64,000 nucleotides of DNA from Arthrobacter sp. ov407 (GCF_900102895.1 NZ_FNGD01000011.1:62001-126000), one strand, 5' to 3'; positions 27,362-36,506 are shown, counted from the first letter of the stretch. Translations and numbers: made by a program. The notes: generated from the letters alone by a model not told the origin.

Positions 27362-27409
27362 CTCGCAGCTGAGGCCGTTTTGGGCGCCCAAAACGGACCC
27401 GGCTGCGAG
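27362..27409. repeat. Nested perfect palindrome (cruciform or terminator-like)
   Basis: An inner 22-nt palindrome (27375-27396, CCGTTTTGGGC/GCCCAAAACGG) sits within outer arms CTCGCAGC (27362-27369) and GCTGCGAG (27402-27409). It lies just after the oxidoreductase stop and may terminate its transcript. There is no T-tract beyond the inner stem. Confidence 0.6.
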
Positions 27410-27571
27410 CCAGCTGGGGGCACAGGGGCCGGGGCGGCAGCGCCTGACACTATCTGAGACGGAATTCCAGCCGGGAGGGCCTGCGGGTAACATCCCATGG
27501 GAAGAAGTAATCGGGCTCACAGTATCCAGCGCAGTGTACGAGCCAAGTCGAACCCTCGAAAGATAGTTTCC

Positions 27572-30385
27572 ATGGCTGACACTGCAATGCATTCCGACAC
27601 TGATCTTGCCGCCGAACTCCGGGCTGATGTCCGCCGGGTCTCCACGCTCCTCGGCGAATCCCTGGTCCGCCAGCACGGCCCGGAACTCCTGGACCTGGTG
27701 GAGCAGGTGCGCCTGCTGACCAAGGAATCCAAGGAAGCCGCCCGCGGCGGGGCCGACGCCACCGGGCCGTGGAGCTCGTACGACGTCGTCGCCCAGGTCC
27801 GCGAACTGCTCGGCTCCCTGCCCCTGGACCAGGCAACCGACCTGGTCCGCGCCTTCGCGTTCTACTTCCACTTGGCGAACGCCGCCGAGCAGGTCCACCG
27901 GGTCCGCGGGCTGCGCACCCGGCAGGAGAAAGATGGCTGGCTCGCCAAAGCCGTGGAGGAAATTGCTGACCAGGCCGGCAACTCCGTACTGCAGGAAGTC
28001 GTCAACGAGCTCGACGTCCGTCCCATCTTCACCGCGCACCCCACCGAGGCCTCCCGCCGCTCCGTGCTGGACAAAATCCGCCGGCTCTCGGACATCCTGT
28101 CCGAATCCACGGCGGAGGGCACGTCCGCGCGCCGCCGCCAGGACCGCCACCTGTCCGAAGTGATCGACCAGATGTGGCAGACGGACGAGCTCCGCCAGGT
28201 CCGGCCCACCCCCGTGGACGAGGCCCGGAACGCCATCTACTACCTCACCGGGATCCTCAGCGACGCCATGCCGGAAATGCTCTCGGACCTCTCCGAGCTG
28301 CTCGCCGAGCACGGCGTCACGCTGCCACCGCAGAAAGCCCCGATCCGCTTCGGCTCCTGGATCGGCGGGGACCGGGACGGCAACCCCAACGTCACCGCCG
28401 CCGTCACCCGCGAAATCCTCCAGATCCAGAACCAGCACGCCGTACGGATCAGCATCGGCCTGATTGACGGGCTCATCTCCATCCTGTCCAACTCGACCGC
28501 GCTGGCCGGGGCGGACCAGGAACTCCTGGACTCGATCGACGTCGACCTGGGCAACCTGCCGGGCCTGGACCGCCGCGTCCTCGAGCTGAACGCGCAGGAG
28601 CCGTACCGGCTCAAACTCACCTGCATCAAGGCCAAGCTGATCAACACCGGCCGGCGGGTCGCGGCCGGATCCGCGCACGAGCCCGGCCGCGACTACACCG
28701 CCACCGCGGAGCTCCTCGCCGAGCTCGGCCTGCTGGAACGGTCGCTGCGGAACCACCATGCCGCCCTGGCCGCCGACGGCGCCCTGTCCCGGGTCCGCCG
28801 CGCCATCGCCTCCTTCGGCCTGCACCTGGCCACCCTGGACATCCGCGAGCACGCCGACCACCACCACGACGCCGTCGGGCAGCTCATGGACCGCCTCGGC
28901 GGTCCCGGTGTCCGGTACGCGGAACTCAGCCGCGCCGAGCGGCTCGAGGTGCTGGGCTCCGAACTCGCGTCGCGGCGCCCGCTCTCCGGCCACCCGATCA
29001 AGCTCGACGGCGTCGCCGACGGCACCTACGACGTCTTCCGGGAGATCCGGCGTGCCCTGCGGACCTACGGCCCCGACGTAATCGAGACCTACATCATCTC
29101 CATGACCCGCGGCGCGGACGACGTCCTGGCCGCGGCGGTCCTGGCCCGCGAGGCCGGCCTGGTCAGCATCTTCGGCGAGGCGCCCTACGCCAAGATCGGG
29201 TTCGCGCCGCTGCTGGAAACCGTCGATGAACTCCGCGCCTCGGCCGAGATCGTGGACCAACTGCTCTCCGATTCGTCCTACCGCGAACTGGTCCGGCTCC
29301 GCGGCGACGTGCAGGAGATCATGCTCGGCTACTCGGACTCCAACAAGGAATCCGGCGTCATGACGAGCCAGTGGGAAATCTACAAGACCCAGCGCAAGCT
29401 CCGGGACGTGGCCGCGAAGCACGGCGTCCGGGTGCGCCTCTTCCACGGCCGCGGCGGCTCCGTGGGCCGCGGCGGCGGGCCGACCTACGATGCCATCATG
29501 GCCCAGCCCAACGGCGTGCTCGAGGGCGAGATCAAGTTCACCGAGCAGGGCGAGGTCATCGCGGACAAATACTCCCTGCCGGAGCTGGCCCGCGAAAACC
29601 TCGAGCTCTCCCTTGCCGCCGTGCTGCAGGGCTCGGCACTGCACCGCGCGCCGCGCACCTCGGAGGACCAGCGCGTGCGCTACGGCCACGTAATGGAAAC
29701 CGTCTCCGACGCCGCGTTTGCACGCTACCGCACGCTGATTGAGGACCCCGACCTGCCCGCCTACTTCATGGCCTCCACCCCGGTGGAGCAGCTCGGATCC
29801 CTGAACATCGGATCCCGTCCGTCCAAGCGGCCCGACTCCGGCGCCGGGCTTGACGGGCTGCGGGCCATCCCGTGGGTGTTCGGCTGGACGCAGTCACGGC
29901 AGATCGTGCCGGGCTGGTTCGGCGTGGGCTCCGGCCTGAAGGCAGCGCGCGAGGCCGGAAACTCGGCCCAGCTCAAGGAGATGATCGAGGGCTGGCACTT
30001 TTTCCGGTCGGTGCTTTCCAACGTTGAGATGACGCTGGCCAAGACGGACATGGACATTGCCGGGTACTACGTCTCCACCCTGGTGCCGGAGGAACTGCAC
30101 CACCTGTTCCGTGCCATCCGGGAAGAGTATGAGCTCACCGTCGAGGAAATCCAGAACCTCACGGGCGAGCACGTGATCCTCGATGCCCAGCCCACCCTGA
30201 AGCGCTCCCTCGAGATCCGGGACCAGTACCTCGACCCCATCAGCTACCTCCAGGTGGAACTGCTGCGCCGCGTCCGGGCCGAGGCAGCGGCGGGCATGTC
30301 CGGCGCCGAGATCGATGAGCGCCTCCAGCGGGCCATGCTGATTACGGTCAACGGGGTCGCCGCCGGGCTGCGCAACACCGGGTAG
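27572..30385 (+). CDS. ppc: Phosphoenolpyruvate carboxylase
   Basis: The 937-aa protein is full length and carries the family's catalytic motifs. The first is FTAHPTEA with His156; next are [10 protein letters not shown] and [14 protein letters not shown]. The C-terminus LRNTG closes the active site. It carboxylates PEP with bicarbonate to oxaloacetate, the anaplerotic reaction of the TCA cycle. The ATG at 27572 follows GAAAGATAGTTTCC. The frame extends 25 codons upstream, but that part is not conserved-looking. It stands alone, with a palindromic element upstream. Confidence 0.95.
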   Translation: MADTAMHSDTDLAAELRADVRRVSTLLGESLVRQHGPELLDLVEQVRLLTKESKEAARGGADATGPWSSYDVVAQVRELLGSLPLDQATDLVRAFAFYFHLANAAEQVHRVRGLRTRQEKDGWLAKAVEEIADQAGNSVLQEVVNELDVRPIFTAHPTEASRRSVLDKIRRLSDILSESTAEGTSARRRQDRHLSEVIDQMWQTDELRQVRPTPVDEARNAIYYLTGILSDAMPEMLSDLSELLAEHGVTLPPQKAPIRFGSWIGGDRDGNPNVTAAVTREILQIQNQHAVRISIGLIDGLISILSNSTALAGADQELLDSIDVDLGNLPGLDRRVLELNAQEPYRLKLTCIKAKLINTGRRVAAGSAHEPGRDYTATAELLAELGLLERSLRNHHAALAADGALSRVRRAIASFGLHLATLDIREHADHHHDAVGQLMDRLGGPGVRYAELSRAERLEVLGSELASRRPLSGHPIKLDGVADGTYDVFREIRRALRTYGPDVIETYIISMTRGADDVLAAAVLAREAGLVSIFGEAPYAKIGFAPLLETVDELRASAEIVDQLLSDSSYRELVRLRGDVQEIMLGYSDSNKESGVMTSQWEIYKTQRKLRDVAAKHGVRVRLFHGRGGSVGRGGGPTYDAIMAQPNGVLEGEIKFTEQGEVIADKYSLPELARENLELSLAAVLQGSALHRAPRTSEDQRVRYGHVMETVSDAAFARYRTLIEDPDLPAYFMASTPVEQLGSLNIGSRPSKRPDSGAGLDGLRAIPWVFGWTQSRQIVPGWFGVGSGLKAAREAGNSAQLKEMIEGWHFFRSVLSNVEMTLAKTDMDIAGYYVSTLVPEELHHLFRAIREEYELTVEEIQNLTGEHVILDAQPTLKRSLEIRDQYLDPISYLQVELLRRVRAEAAAGMSGAEIDERLQRAMLITVNGVAAGLRNTG

Positions 30386-30427
30386 CCTGCACACTTCAGG
30401 GGCAGAGGGGGCGGATAGGGTTGTTCC

Positions 30428-30733
30428 ATGCCGTCGTTCCAGACCAGACTGAAGATCACCGGGCTCAAGCCGGGCACCGCTCCTGAAGCGGTCATGGCCG
30501 CCGCCATCGAGGCACTCGGGACGCGGCACCATGTCGAATCGCACCAGCTGGAGCTCGCCGGCGGCGTACCGCAGCTGAACCTGCGCTTCCTGGTCGATGC
30601 CACCGCCTACAGCGCTGAAAACAGCCAGGCGCTGGAGTCGGCAGCCATGATGCGCGACGCCGTCGAACGCGTTGCGCTCACCGGAGCGCTGACCGTGCTG
30701 CGCCGCAGCCGCGGCCGCTGGGCACCCGTCTAA
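30428..30733 (+). CDS. Hypothetical protein, 101 aa
   Basis: A compact alpha/beta protein: MPSFQTRLKITGLKPGTAPE, a helix VMAAAIEALG, VESHQLELAG, LNLRFLVDAT and a final helix plus strand. No family is recognised. It lies 42 nt after ppc and could share its transcript. The stop codons of this gene and the convergent dedA-like gene overlap. Confidence 0.6.
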   Translation: MPSFQTRLKITGLKPGTAPEAVMAAAIEALGTRHHVESHQLELAGGVPQLNLRFLVDATAYSAENSQALESAAMMRDAVERVALTGALTVLRRSRGRWAPV

Positions 30734-31362
30734 AAGTCCAGTTCTTCGTCCGGGTCGACCGCGGACTCCACGGGGGAGGGGCTGCCCCGGCGTCGCGTCA
30801 CGATCACGCCCACGACGGCGCCGATCACCAGCCCGACGCCGACACCGATCAGGGAGCTCGCCCAGAACGGGAGTCCGGTGGCGGAGCCCGTGAAATAGCC
30901 CAGCGCCACGGACCAGCTTGCCCAGAGCAGACCGCCGATGGCCGCGCAGAGGCTGAACCCGCGCGTCGAGACGTTGGCGATGCCCGCCGCGGCCGTCGTC
31001 GCCAGCCGCCCACCGGGGATGAAGCGGAGGCCGATAATCGCTCCGTACGTGGAGGAACGGCCTGCCTTCGCGATCGCTGCGTGCACGGCCGCGTGGAACC
31101 GCAGTCCCCATTTCCAGCGGTCGAGCACGTGGCTCAGCCGCCGTTTGAAGAGCTGGAAGACGAGAATGTCACCCAGCCATGAGGACACCGCGGCCAGGAG
31201 CACAACGAGGAACGCGTTGACGTGGCCCTCCGCGGAGAGCGCGCCGCCGGTGATGACGAGCATTTCCGAGGGGAGAGGCGGGAAAATCGCATCGCCGATC
31301 ACGAAGGGGAAGATCCAGAAATAGATCGCGGCGCCCCAGCTGTCCGCATTTCCGAAGTCCAT
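30730..31362 (-). CDS. DedA family (SNARE-associated/VTT) membrane protein
   Basis: The ~210-aa protein has the VTT-domain pattern: IFPFVIGDAIFPPLPSEMLV, then SSWLGDILVFQLF, a basic loop, and GLRFIPGGRLATTAAAG with the conserved G-x-RF-x-PG-x-R. Several transmembrane helices follow. DedA proteins act in membrane lipid scrambling and proton-dependent processes in the inner membrane. The ATG at 31362 is preferred over the upstream GTG at 31380; no strong ribosome binding site is seen for either. The C-terminus is acidic. Confidence 0.85.
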   Translation of the reverse strand: MDFGNADSWGAAIYFWIFPFVIGDAIFPPLPSEMLVITGGALSAEGHVNAFLVVLLAAVSSWLGDILVFQLFKRRLSHVLDRWKWGLRFHAAVHAAIAKAGRSSTYGAIIGLRFIPGGRLATTAAAGIANVSTRGFSLCAAIGGLLWASWSVALGYFTGSATGLPFWASSLIGVGVGLVIGAVVGVIVTRRRGSPSPVESAVDPDEELDF

Positions 31363-31389
31363 GGGCACAAGGTACCGCACTTCCAGCCG

Positions 31390-32334
31390 CTAGCGTGCTT
31401 CGCTGAGTTCCAGTCTGCTGCGGTACTCCACTGGGCTTCCCGAGATGGGGTCGACGAAGCGGATTCCGCGGGCCAGAAGCTGCAGCGGCTTGGTGTAGTC
31501 GTCCGGGGCTTTGTCCAGCAGCTCCGGGTAGAACGCATCGTTGACAATCCCCAGACCCAGTGAGGCCATGTGCACGCGGAGCTGGTGGGTCTTGCCCGAG
31601 TGCGGCTCCAGCCGGTAGAGCGCGCGACGGTGGGGGCCGCCGTCGGGTCCGCCGTGTGCGTCAAACGTATGCAGCCGCTCGATCCGGGTTTCCGCGTTGG
31701 GTTCGCCGTCAATCACCTCGGCCAGCAGGTAGCTGCGGGACTTGGTCATCCGGTTCCGCACCACCACGGGAAAGTCCACCGCGGGGTGGCCCGGCGCCGG
31801 CTCCGCGGCGGATACGCACTCGTATTCCTTCTGGACCTGGCGCTTTTCGAAGAGCACCTGGTACTTGCCTCGGGTCTCGGGGTTCGTGGAGAGCAGCAGG
31901 ATTCCGGCGGTCATGCGGTCAAGGCGATGCATGGGGATCAGGTCAGGGAGGCCGAGCTGGTTCCGGAGCCGGACCAGGGCCGATTCCTGGATGTACGTCC
32001 CGCCGGGGGTGGTGGGCAGGAAGTGCGGCTTGTCCACGACCAGCAGGTGATCGTCCTGGTGCAGGATGTTCAGCTCCACCGGGATCCGGGTCTCCGGCGG
32101 CAGGGAGCGGTAGTACCAGATGAACGTATGGTCCTGCATCGGCGTGCTGCGGTCCAGGACTATGCCCGCCTCACCGACGATTTCGCCGGCGTCGAACCGG
32201 TCCTCGATGCCTTGGGGATCGATGTGCCCCCAGCGGTGCATCATGTAGTCCAGCGCCGTCTCCCAGGGCCCCTCGTCCGGCAGGCGCAGGCGCGTCGCGT
32301 TGACGCCGTCGCGCACGGGGAGGGGGGATTGCAT
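31390..32334 (-). CDS. RluA family pseudouridine synthase
   Basis: The 314-aa protein has an N-terminal S4-like region and a catalytic domain with the family motif HRLDR (136-140, catalytic Asp139). It also shows LLVVDKPHFLPTTP, GKTHQLRVHMASLG and the closing pocket residues. It isomerises uridine in 23S rRNA or tRNA. The substrate site is not assignable from sequence. Starts at ATG 32334 or GTG 32337 are both possible. A 13-bp inverted repeat lies in its upstream region. Confidence 0.9.
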   Translation of the reverse strand: MQSPLPVRDGVNATRLRLPDEGPWETALDYMMHRWGHIDPQGIEDRFDAGEIVGEAGIVLDRSTPMQDHTFIWYYRSLPPETRIPVELNILHQDDHLLVVDKPHFLPTTPGGTYIQESALVRLRNQLGLPDLIPMHRLDRMTAGILLLSTNPETRGKYQVLFEKRQVQKEYECVSAAEPAPGHPAVDFPVVVRNRMTKSRSYLLAEVIDGEPNAETRIERLHTFDAHGGPDGGPHRRALYRLEPHSGKTHQLRVHMASLGLGIVNDAFYPELLDKAPDDYTKPLQLLARGIRFVDPISGSPVEYRSRLELSEAR

Positions 32335-32440
32335 CACCGAACCATTCTATGTGTCCGGCCTCCCGCCCCGCCCCCGCCCGCGCCCCGCCCCTGCCCGCCC
32401 GCCGGCCCCGCCCCTGCGACCGAGTTCGCGCCAACCGTGC

Positions 32441-32487
32441 GAGTTCGCCGGAAACTTTCGGCGACCTCGTGCGCTTCCGGCGAACTC
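32441..32487. repeat. 13-bp inverted repeat in the intergenic region
   Basis: GAGTTCGCCGGAA (32441-32453) and TTCCGGCGAACTC (32475-32487) are perfectly complementary, with a 21-nt loop. A degenerate copy (CGAGTTCGCGCC) lies just before it. Possibly a REP-like intergenic element. Confidence 0.6.
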
Positions 32488-32528
32488 GAGCGGCCGCGGT
32501 GATCGAGGCGCCGACGAGAAAAAAGTTC

Positions 32529-32546
32529 TTGACAAATAAAATTGTC
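32529..32546 (+). promoter_or_regulatory. Promoter with overlapping operator for the HTH/SRPBCC operon
   Basis: A consensus -35 TTGACA (32529-32534) overlaps a palindrome GACAA-ATAAAA-TTGTC (32531-32546). A weak -10 (CAGACT) lies 18 nt downstream, leaving almost no leader before the ATG at 32565. The position suggests autorepression by the HTH protein encoded next. Confidence 0.6.
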
Positions 32547-32564
32547 GGCAGGCAGACTTGAAGC

Positions 32565-33260
32565 ATGTTGGACATCGAAGTGATTGAGGATCCGGCCGCG
32601 GCGGAGGCATCGCTGGACCCGATCCGGACGCGGATCCTGCGCGAGCTGGCCGAGCCGGGCTCCGCAACGCAGCTCGCCGCGAAGGTGGGCCTGCCACGGC
32701 AGAAGGTGAACTACCACCTCAAGGCCCTCGAGCGGCATGGGCTCGTCGAGCTCGTCGAGGAGCGGCGGCGCGGCAACGTCACCGAACGCATCCTGCAGGC
32801 GACAGCAGCGTCGTACCTGATTTCGCCGGCGGCCCTGGCTTCCGTGGCGCCCGACCCGCACCGGTTCTCGGACCGCTTCTCCGCCTTCTGGCTGCTGGCG
32901 CTCGCCGCCCGCATGGTCCAGGAAATGGGCCAGCTGATCGCCGGGGCGGCCGCGGCCAGGCAGAAACTCGCCACCTTTGCCATCGACGGCGAGATCACGT
33001 TCCGTTCCGCGGCGGACCGGGCGGCCTTCGCCGAGGAGCTGGGCGTCGCCGTGGCCCGGCTCGTGGACAAGTACCACGACGGCGGACCGGACGTGCGGGC
33101 AGATTCCCCGGCAGCTTCCCCGTCGGCGGGACGCAAGCACCGGCTGGTGGTCGCGCTCCACCCGGCGCTGAAGGCGCCCGCCCCCAAGGCAGCGCACGCA
33201 GACCTGCAAACTACACACCCACAAACTGCAGACCCACAAGCTAAGGAGCAGGACAAATGA
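32565..33260 (+). CDS. ArsR-type helix-turn-helix transcriptional regulator
   Basis: The 231-aa protein has a winged HTH at about 18-80: LDPIRTRILRELAEPGSATQ, then KVGLPRQKVNYHLKALERHG. A helical middle region follows, and a low-complexity tail (QTTHPQTADPQAKEQ) encoded by locally repeated sequence. It overlaps the SRPBCC gene by 4 nt. HTH/SRPBCC (AHSA1) gene pairs of this kind are common and are often autoregulated. The overlapping palindrome at the promoter fits that. Confidence 0.85.
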   Translation: MLDIEVIEDPAAAEASLDPIRTRILRELAEPGSATQLAAKVGLPRQKVNYHLKALERHGLVELVEERRRGNVTERILQATAASYLISPAALASVAPDPHRFSDRFSAFWLLALAARMVQEMGQLIAGAAAARQKLATFAIDGEITFRSAADRAAFAEELGVAVARLVDKYHDGGPDVRADSPAASPSAGRKHRLVVALHPALKAPAPKAAHADLQTTHPQTADPQAKEQDK

Positions 33261-33949
33261 CTGACAAGCGGAAATTCGAAATCGTCTACGACACCGAACT
33301 GCCCGGCACCCCGGAACGGGTGTGGGAGGCCGTCACCAAGGACACCCCGGCCTGGATGTTCCCCACGGACCAATGGCCGGCGGTCCGGACCGTGGACGAG
33401 TACCCCGCCCATCTGGTTTCCCGGATGGACGGCCCGGACGGCTGGTTCAACCAGCTGGAGCACGTGCTGGAACCGCTCGACGACGGCCGGACCCGGTTGC
33501 ACTATGTGCACAGCGGCATCTTCGCGGACAGCTGGGATGAGCAGTACGACGGCGCCAGCAAGCACACGGCGTTCTATCTGCACACCCTGGGCCAGTACCT
33601 GAAGTACTTCGACGACAAGCCCGTGGTCTTCGCGGACATCCAGGCACCCGCCGCATCGCAGTCCCCGGACGGCTTCGACCGGCTCAAGCGGGCCCTGGGC
33701 GTCGCCAGCTCGGCCCAGGGGGAGACGGTGGAGCTGGAGGTCGACGGCGTCGGGCCGCTCACGGCTGAAATCGACTTCTCCAACGAGAACTTCCTCGGCC
33801 TGCGGACCGCGGACACGATGTACCGCTTCTTCGGGCGCAACGCCTTCGGCGCTCCGGTGGGCATGACCGTGCACGACTTCAGCGGCGTCGGGGACGCCGG
33901 GGCGACGGCGAAGGCCTGGGCCGGGTTCCTGGCGAAGGTCTACGCCTAG
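33257..33949 (+). CDS. SRPBCC (AHSA1-like) domain protein
   Basis: The 230-aa protein shows the SRPBCC pattern: an N-terminal strand and helix (DTELPGTPERVWEAVT), RTRLHYVHSGIF, a long C-terminal helix region (KHTAFYLHTLGQYLKYF), and a second half of similar length. It is a likely hydrophobic-ligand-binding or Hsp90-activator-like protein of unknown substrate. It is encoded in an operon with the HTH regulator, with which it overlaps by 4 nt. Confidence 0.75.
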   Translation: MTDKRKFEIVYDTELPGTPERVWEAVTKDTPAWMFPTDQWPAVRTVDEYPAHLVSRMDGPDGWFNQLEHVLEPLDDGRTRLHYVHSGIFADSWDEQYDGASKHTAFYLHTLGQYLKYFDDKPVVFADIQAPAASQSPDGFDRLKRALGVASSAQGETVELEVDGVGPLTAEIDFSNENFLGLRTADTMYRFFGRNAFGAPVGMTVHDFSGVGDAGATAKAWAGFLAKVYA

Positions 33950-33977
33950 GCCCGCGACGCGCATCCTGCCTGGCGAT

Positions 33978-34170
33978 GCGCAAATGCCCTGGCGATACCC
34001 GGATTCCGGCATCCCCGGGACATTTGCGCAGCGCAGGAATGTTCGGGCGTCGACAGGGCATGTGCGCGGCGCAGGAAAGTTCCGGCATCCCCGGGACATT
34101 TGCGCAGCGCAGGGAATTGCGGATGTCGCTGGGCACGCGCGGCGCAGGGAAGGACAGGCGTCGCAGGACG
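33978..34170. repeat. Tandem 38-bp palindrome-like intergenic repeats
   Basis: GCGCAGG units begin at 34031, 34069, 34107 and 34142 (spacing 38, 38, 35). A 34-nt string starting TTCCGGCATCCCCGGGACAT is identical at 34004 and 34080, i.e. two periods apart. GCGCAAATG (33978-33986) pairs with CATTTGCGC (34021-34029). The array fills the gap between the SRPBCC gene and the convergent MocR gene. Confidence 0.75.
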
Positions 34171-34189
34171 GGCCTGCGGGCTCCTCGGC

Positions 34190-35728
34190 TCAGGCGATGG
34201 CAGCGGCCGGCGGTGCTGACAGGTTGCGCCGCAGCTGCGGGGCGGCCTCCAGCCGGTCCTGCGCCGAGCGCAATGCCAGCACGGCCGTCTCCAGTTGCTC
34301 TGGCGGCAGGGTGAACGGCAGCCGCAAGTATTGCTCGAACGCGCCGCCGACGCCGAACCGGGGCCCCGCGGCGAGCCGGATCCCGACGTCGGGTGCCACC
34401 ACCGCGAGGGCGGTGCTGATCGGCGCCGGAAGACGGCACCAGAGGGACAGGCCGCCGTCGGGCCATTCCGGCTCCCAGCCCGGCAGGTGCGCCCGCACCA
34501 GTTCCAGCAGCGTGTTCCGGTTCTCGCGCAGCGCGGCGAGCCGGGCGGGGAGCGGCTCCGTCATGGCGTTGACCAGATGCGCCGCGGCGAGCTGCTCCAC
34601 CACGGGTCCGCCCAGGTCCAGGGTGGTGCGGGCGGCGGCGAAGCGCTGGATGAGCGGCTCGCTGGCGCGGATCCAGCCGGTGCGCAGCCCTGCCCAGTGC
34701 GACTTGCTGAGGGAACCGAGCGAGACCACCGCCGGGCTGAACGCGGCCATGGGGGTCGAGGCGGCGCCGTCGAGGTTCAGCTCCCGCAGCGTCTCGTCCG
34801 CCACCAGCACGGTGCCCGACGCCGCGGCCGCCTTCACGAGGCGGCGCCGCTGGGAATCGGGCATCAGCCGGCCGGTGGGGTTGTGGAAGTCCGGGACCAC
34901 GTAGGCCATCGCCGGCCGCTGCTGCAGCAGCGCCGATTCCATGGCCTCGAGGTCCCAGCCGGCCGGTCCGTTGGTAATAGTGCCGCTAGGGCCTGTGCCG
35001 TTGTGAGCTGCGCTGTTGGGGTTCGCGGCGGGCATGGCCACCGGGACCGGGCGGCAGCCCGCAGCCCGGATCGCGTCGAGGGCGTTCGGATAGCTCGGAT
35101 GTTCCACCAGCACCTTGGTCCCCGAACGGCCGGCCAGAGTGCGGAGCACAATATTCAGTGCATGCTGGGCGCCCGAGGTGACCAGAATCTGTCCGGCCGT
35201 TGTCGGGACCCCGGCGGCGGTGTACCGGGCCGCTATGGCTTCGCGGAGCGGGCCCACGCCCAGGGCGTCGTAGCCGAAGCCCGGCAGTAGCGCCGGCAGC
35301 TCGGTCAGTGCCGCGGCAAAGGCCCGGTGCACCACTTCGCCGCTGGCGGGCAGTGAGGCGTAGGCCAGGTCCAGGATCCCGTCCGGCACGGCCAGGCCGG
35401 GGGCGCCACTCAGTCGCAGGGCGCCGTCATGACCGCCGGCATGCGCGGGCCCCTGGCTCGGGATGCAGCTCCGGCTGCGGCTGCCCTGGCCGCTGCTGAG
35501 GAAACCCTGCTCGCGCAGCAGGGCGTACGCCGCGGTCACCGTCGTGCGGCTGATGCCAAGGGTCGCCGCCAGGGAGCGCTCGCTCGGCAGGGCGACGTCG
35601 AGGGCGACGCGGCCGTCGAGGATGAGCAAACGGACGACGTCGGCCAGTTCGCGGTAGGCGGGGGCGGCGCCGACGTTCCACTCGCCCAGCAGGCGGGCCA
35701 GCGACCCCGGAGTCAAAGAGACGGACAT
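34190..35728 (-). CDS. MocR/PdxR-type GntR regulator with aminotransferase domain
   Basis: The 512-aa protein has a GntR winged HTH (about 24-90: AYRELADVVRLLILDGRVAL, SERSLAATLGISRTTVTAAY). It is fused to a fold-type-I aminotransferase domain with the PLP features SGAQHALNIVLRTLA, DFHNPTG, ADETLRELN and the Lys in SLGSLSKSHWAGLRTGW. MocR proteins sense PLP or an aldimine and regulate a neighbouring gene. The divergent neighbour is a YczE-type membrane protein, a known pairing, with an operator between them. Confidence 0.9.
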   Translation of the reverse strand: MSVSLTPGSLARLLGEWNVGAAPAYRELADVVRLLILDGRVALDVALPSERSLAATLGISRTTVTAAYALLREQGFLSSGQGSRSRSCIPSQGPAHAGGHDGALRLSGAPGLAVPDGILDLAYASLPASGEVVHRAFAAALTELPALLPGFGYDALGVGPLREAIAARYTAAGVPTTAGQILVTSGAQHALNIVLRTLAGRSGTKVLVEHPSYPNALDAIRAAGCRPVPVAMPAANPNSAAHNGTGPSGTITNGPAGWDLEAMESALLQQRPAMAYVVPDFHNPTGRLMPDSQRRRLVKAAAASGTVLVADETLRELNLDGAASTPMAAFSPAVVSLGSLSKSHWAGLRTGWIRASEPLIQRFAAARTTLDLGGPVVEQLAAAHLVNAMTEPLPARLAALRENRNTLLELVRAHLPGWEPEWPDGGLSLWCRLPAPISTALAVVAPDVGIRLAAGPRFGVGGAFEQYLRLPFTLPPEQLETAVLALRSAQDRLEAAPQLRRNLSAPPAAAIA

Positions 35729-35730
35729 AA

Positions 35731-35770
35731 AGCCAGTATTTCAAACTGGCTATGGATTGCAAGGCCAGTT
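35731..35770. promoter_or_regulatory. MocR operator between mocR and yczE-like genes
   Basis: AGCCAGT (35731-35737) and ACTGGCT (35745-35751) form a perfect 7-bp dyad. A third half-site GGCCAGTT follows at 35763-35770. The arrangement of repeated half-sites near the divergent promoters is typical of MocR regulators. Confidence 0.7.
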
Positions 35771-35789
35771 TTCTTGGAGGATGGAGACC

Positions 35790-36461
35790 ATGTTGACCCG
35801 CAGACTCCTCCAGCTCCTGATCGGCCTCGCCCTGTACGGCATCTCCCTCGCCATGGTCATCCGGGCCAGCCTCGGCACGGCGCCGTGGGACGTTCTTCAC
35901 CAGGGGCTGACGGCCAGGACCGGGCTCAGCCTCGGTACGGTGGTGATTGTTGTCAGCTTCCTGGTGCTGCTCCTGTGGATCCCGCTCCGGCAGTGGCCCG
36001 GCGTCGGGACCCTGTGCAACGCGGTGCTGGTGGGGGTCTTCGCGGACATCGGACTGGCGCTGATTCCGCGGTTCTCGCATCTTGGCGGCCAGATCGGCCT
36101 GCTGGTCGGGGCCGTGCTGCTCAACGGCGTGGCCTCCGCCTGCTACATCGGCGCCCGCCTGGGACAGGGCGCGCGGGATGGCCTCATGACGGGGCTCGCC
36201 CGGCGGACGGGCTGGCCGGTCCGGGTCTGCCGCACCGGCATTGAAGTGGTGGTCCTCGGCGCCGGCTGGCTGCTGGGCGGCTCGGTCGGTGTGGGCACCG
36301 TGCTGTACGCGCTGGCGATTGGCCCGCTGGTGCAGTTGCTGCTGCCGCGGTTCACCGTTCCGGAAGCGCGGCCCGTCTCCGCGGCCGGGACTGAAGCGGA
36401 AGCTGCCGTGGCCGGGACGGCCGTCCCGGCCACGGCAACGTCCGGCGGCCGGACGGATTGA
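35790..36461 (+). CDS. YczE/YyaS-type membrane protein
   Basis: The 223-aa protein starts at the ATG at 35790, with GGAGG 9 nt upstream. It has about five transmembrane helices and the family motif ASLGTAPWDVLHQGL in its first loop, with the GARDGLMTGL segment later. YczE-type proteins are encoded next to MocR regulators in many actinobacteria and are thought to be transporters; the substrate is unknown. The C-terminal ~30 residues are Ala-rich and include a 32-bp perfect palindrome at DNA level. Confidence 0.82.
   Translation: MLTRRLLQLLIGLALYGISLAMVIRASLGTAPWDVLHQGLTARTGLSLGTVVIVVSFLVLLLWIPLRQWPGVGTLCNAVLVGVFADIGLALIPRFSHLGGQIGLLVGAVLLNGVASACYIGARLGQGARDGLMTGLARRTGWPVRVCRTGIEVVVLGAGWLLGGSVGVGTVLYALAIGPLVQLLLPRFTVPEARPVSAAGTEAEAAVAGTAVPATATSGGRTD
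36405..36436. repeat. 32-bp perfect palindrome in the 3' end of the yczE-like gene
   Basis: GCCGTGGCCGGGACGG (36405-36420) is followed directly by its reverse complement CCGTCCCGGCCACGGC (36421-36436). It codes for part of an Ala/Val/Thr tail, which may be a coding-strand by-product of the palindrome. Confidence 0.7.
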
Positions 36462-36476
36462 CCCCCTTAGGTCCCT

Positions 36477-36503
36477 TCAGCTGACTTTTGTCCCGTCAGC
36501 TGA
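36477..36503. terminator. Convergent-gene stem-loop
   Basis: TCAGCTGAC (36477-36485) and GTCAGCTGA (36495-36503) form a 9-bp stem. It lies between the stop codons of the yczE-like gene and nei2, on opposing strands, and is likely a bidirectional terminator. Confidence 0.5.
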
Positions 36504-36506
36504 CGC

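Noticed and set aside
33879..34466. 195-codon minus frame over the 38-bp repeats
   Set aside because: The protein is a translation of the DNA repeats and overlaps the MocR gene.
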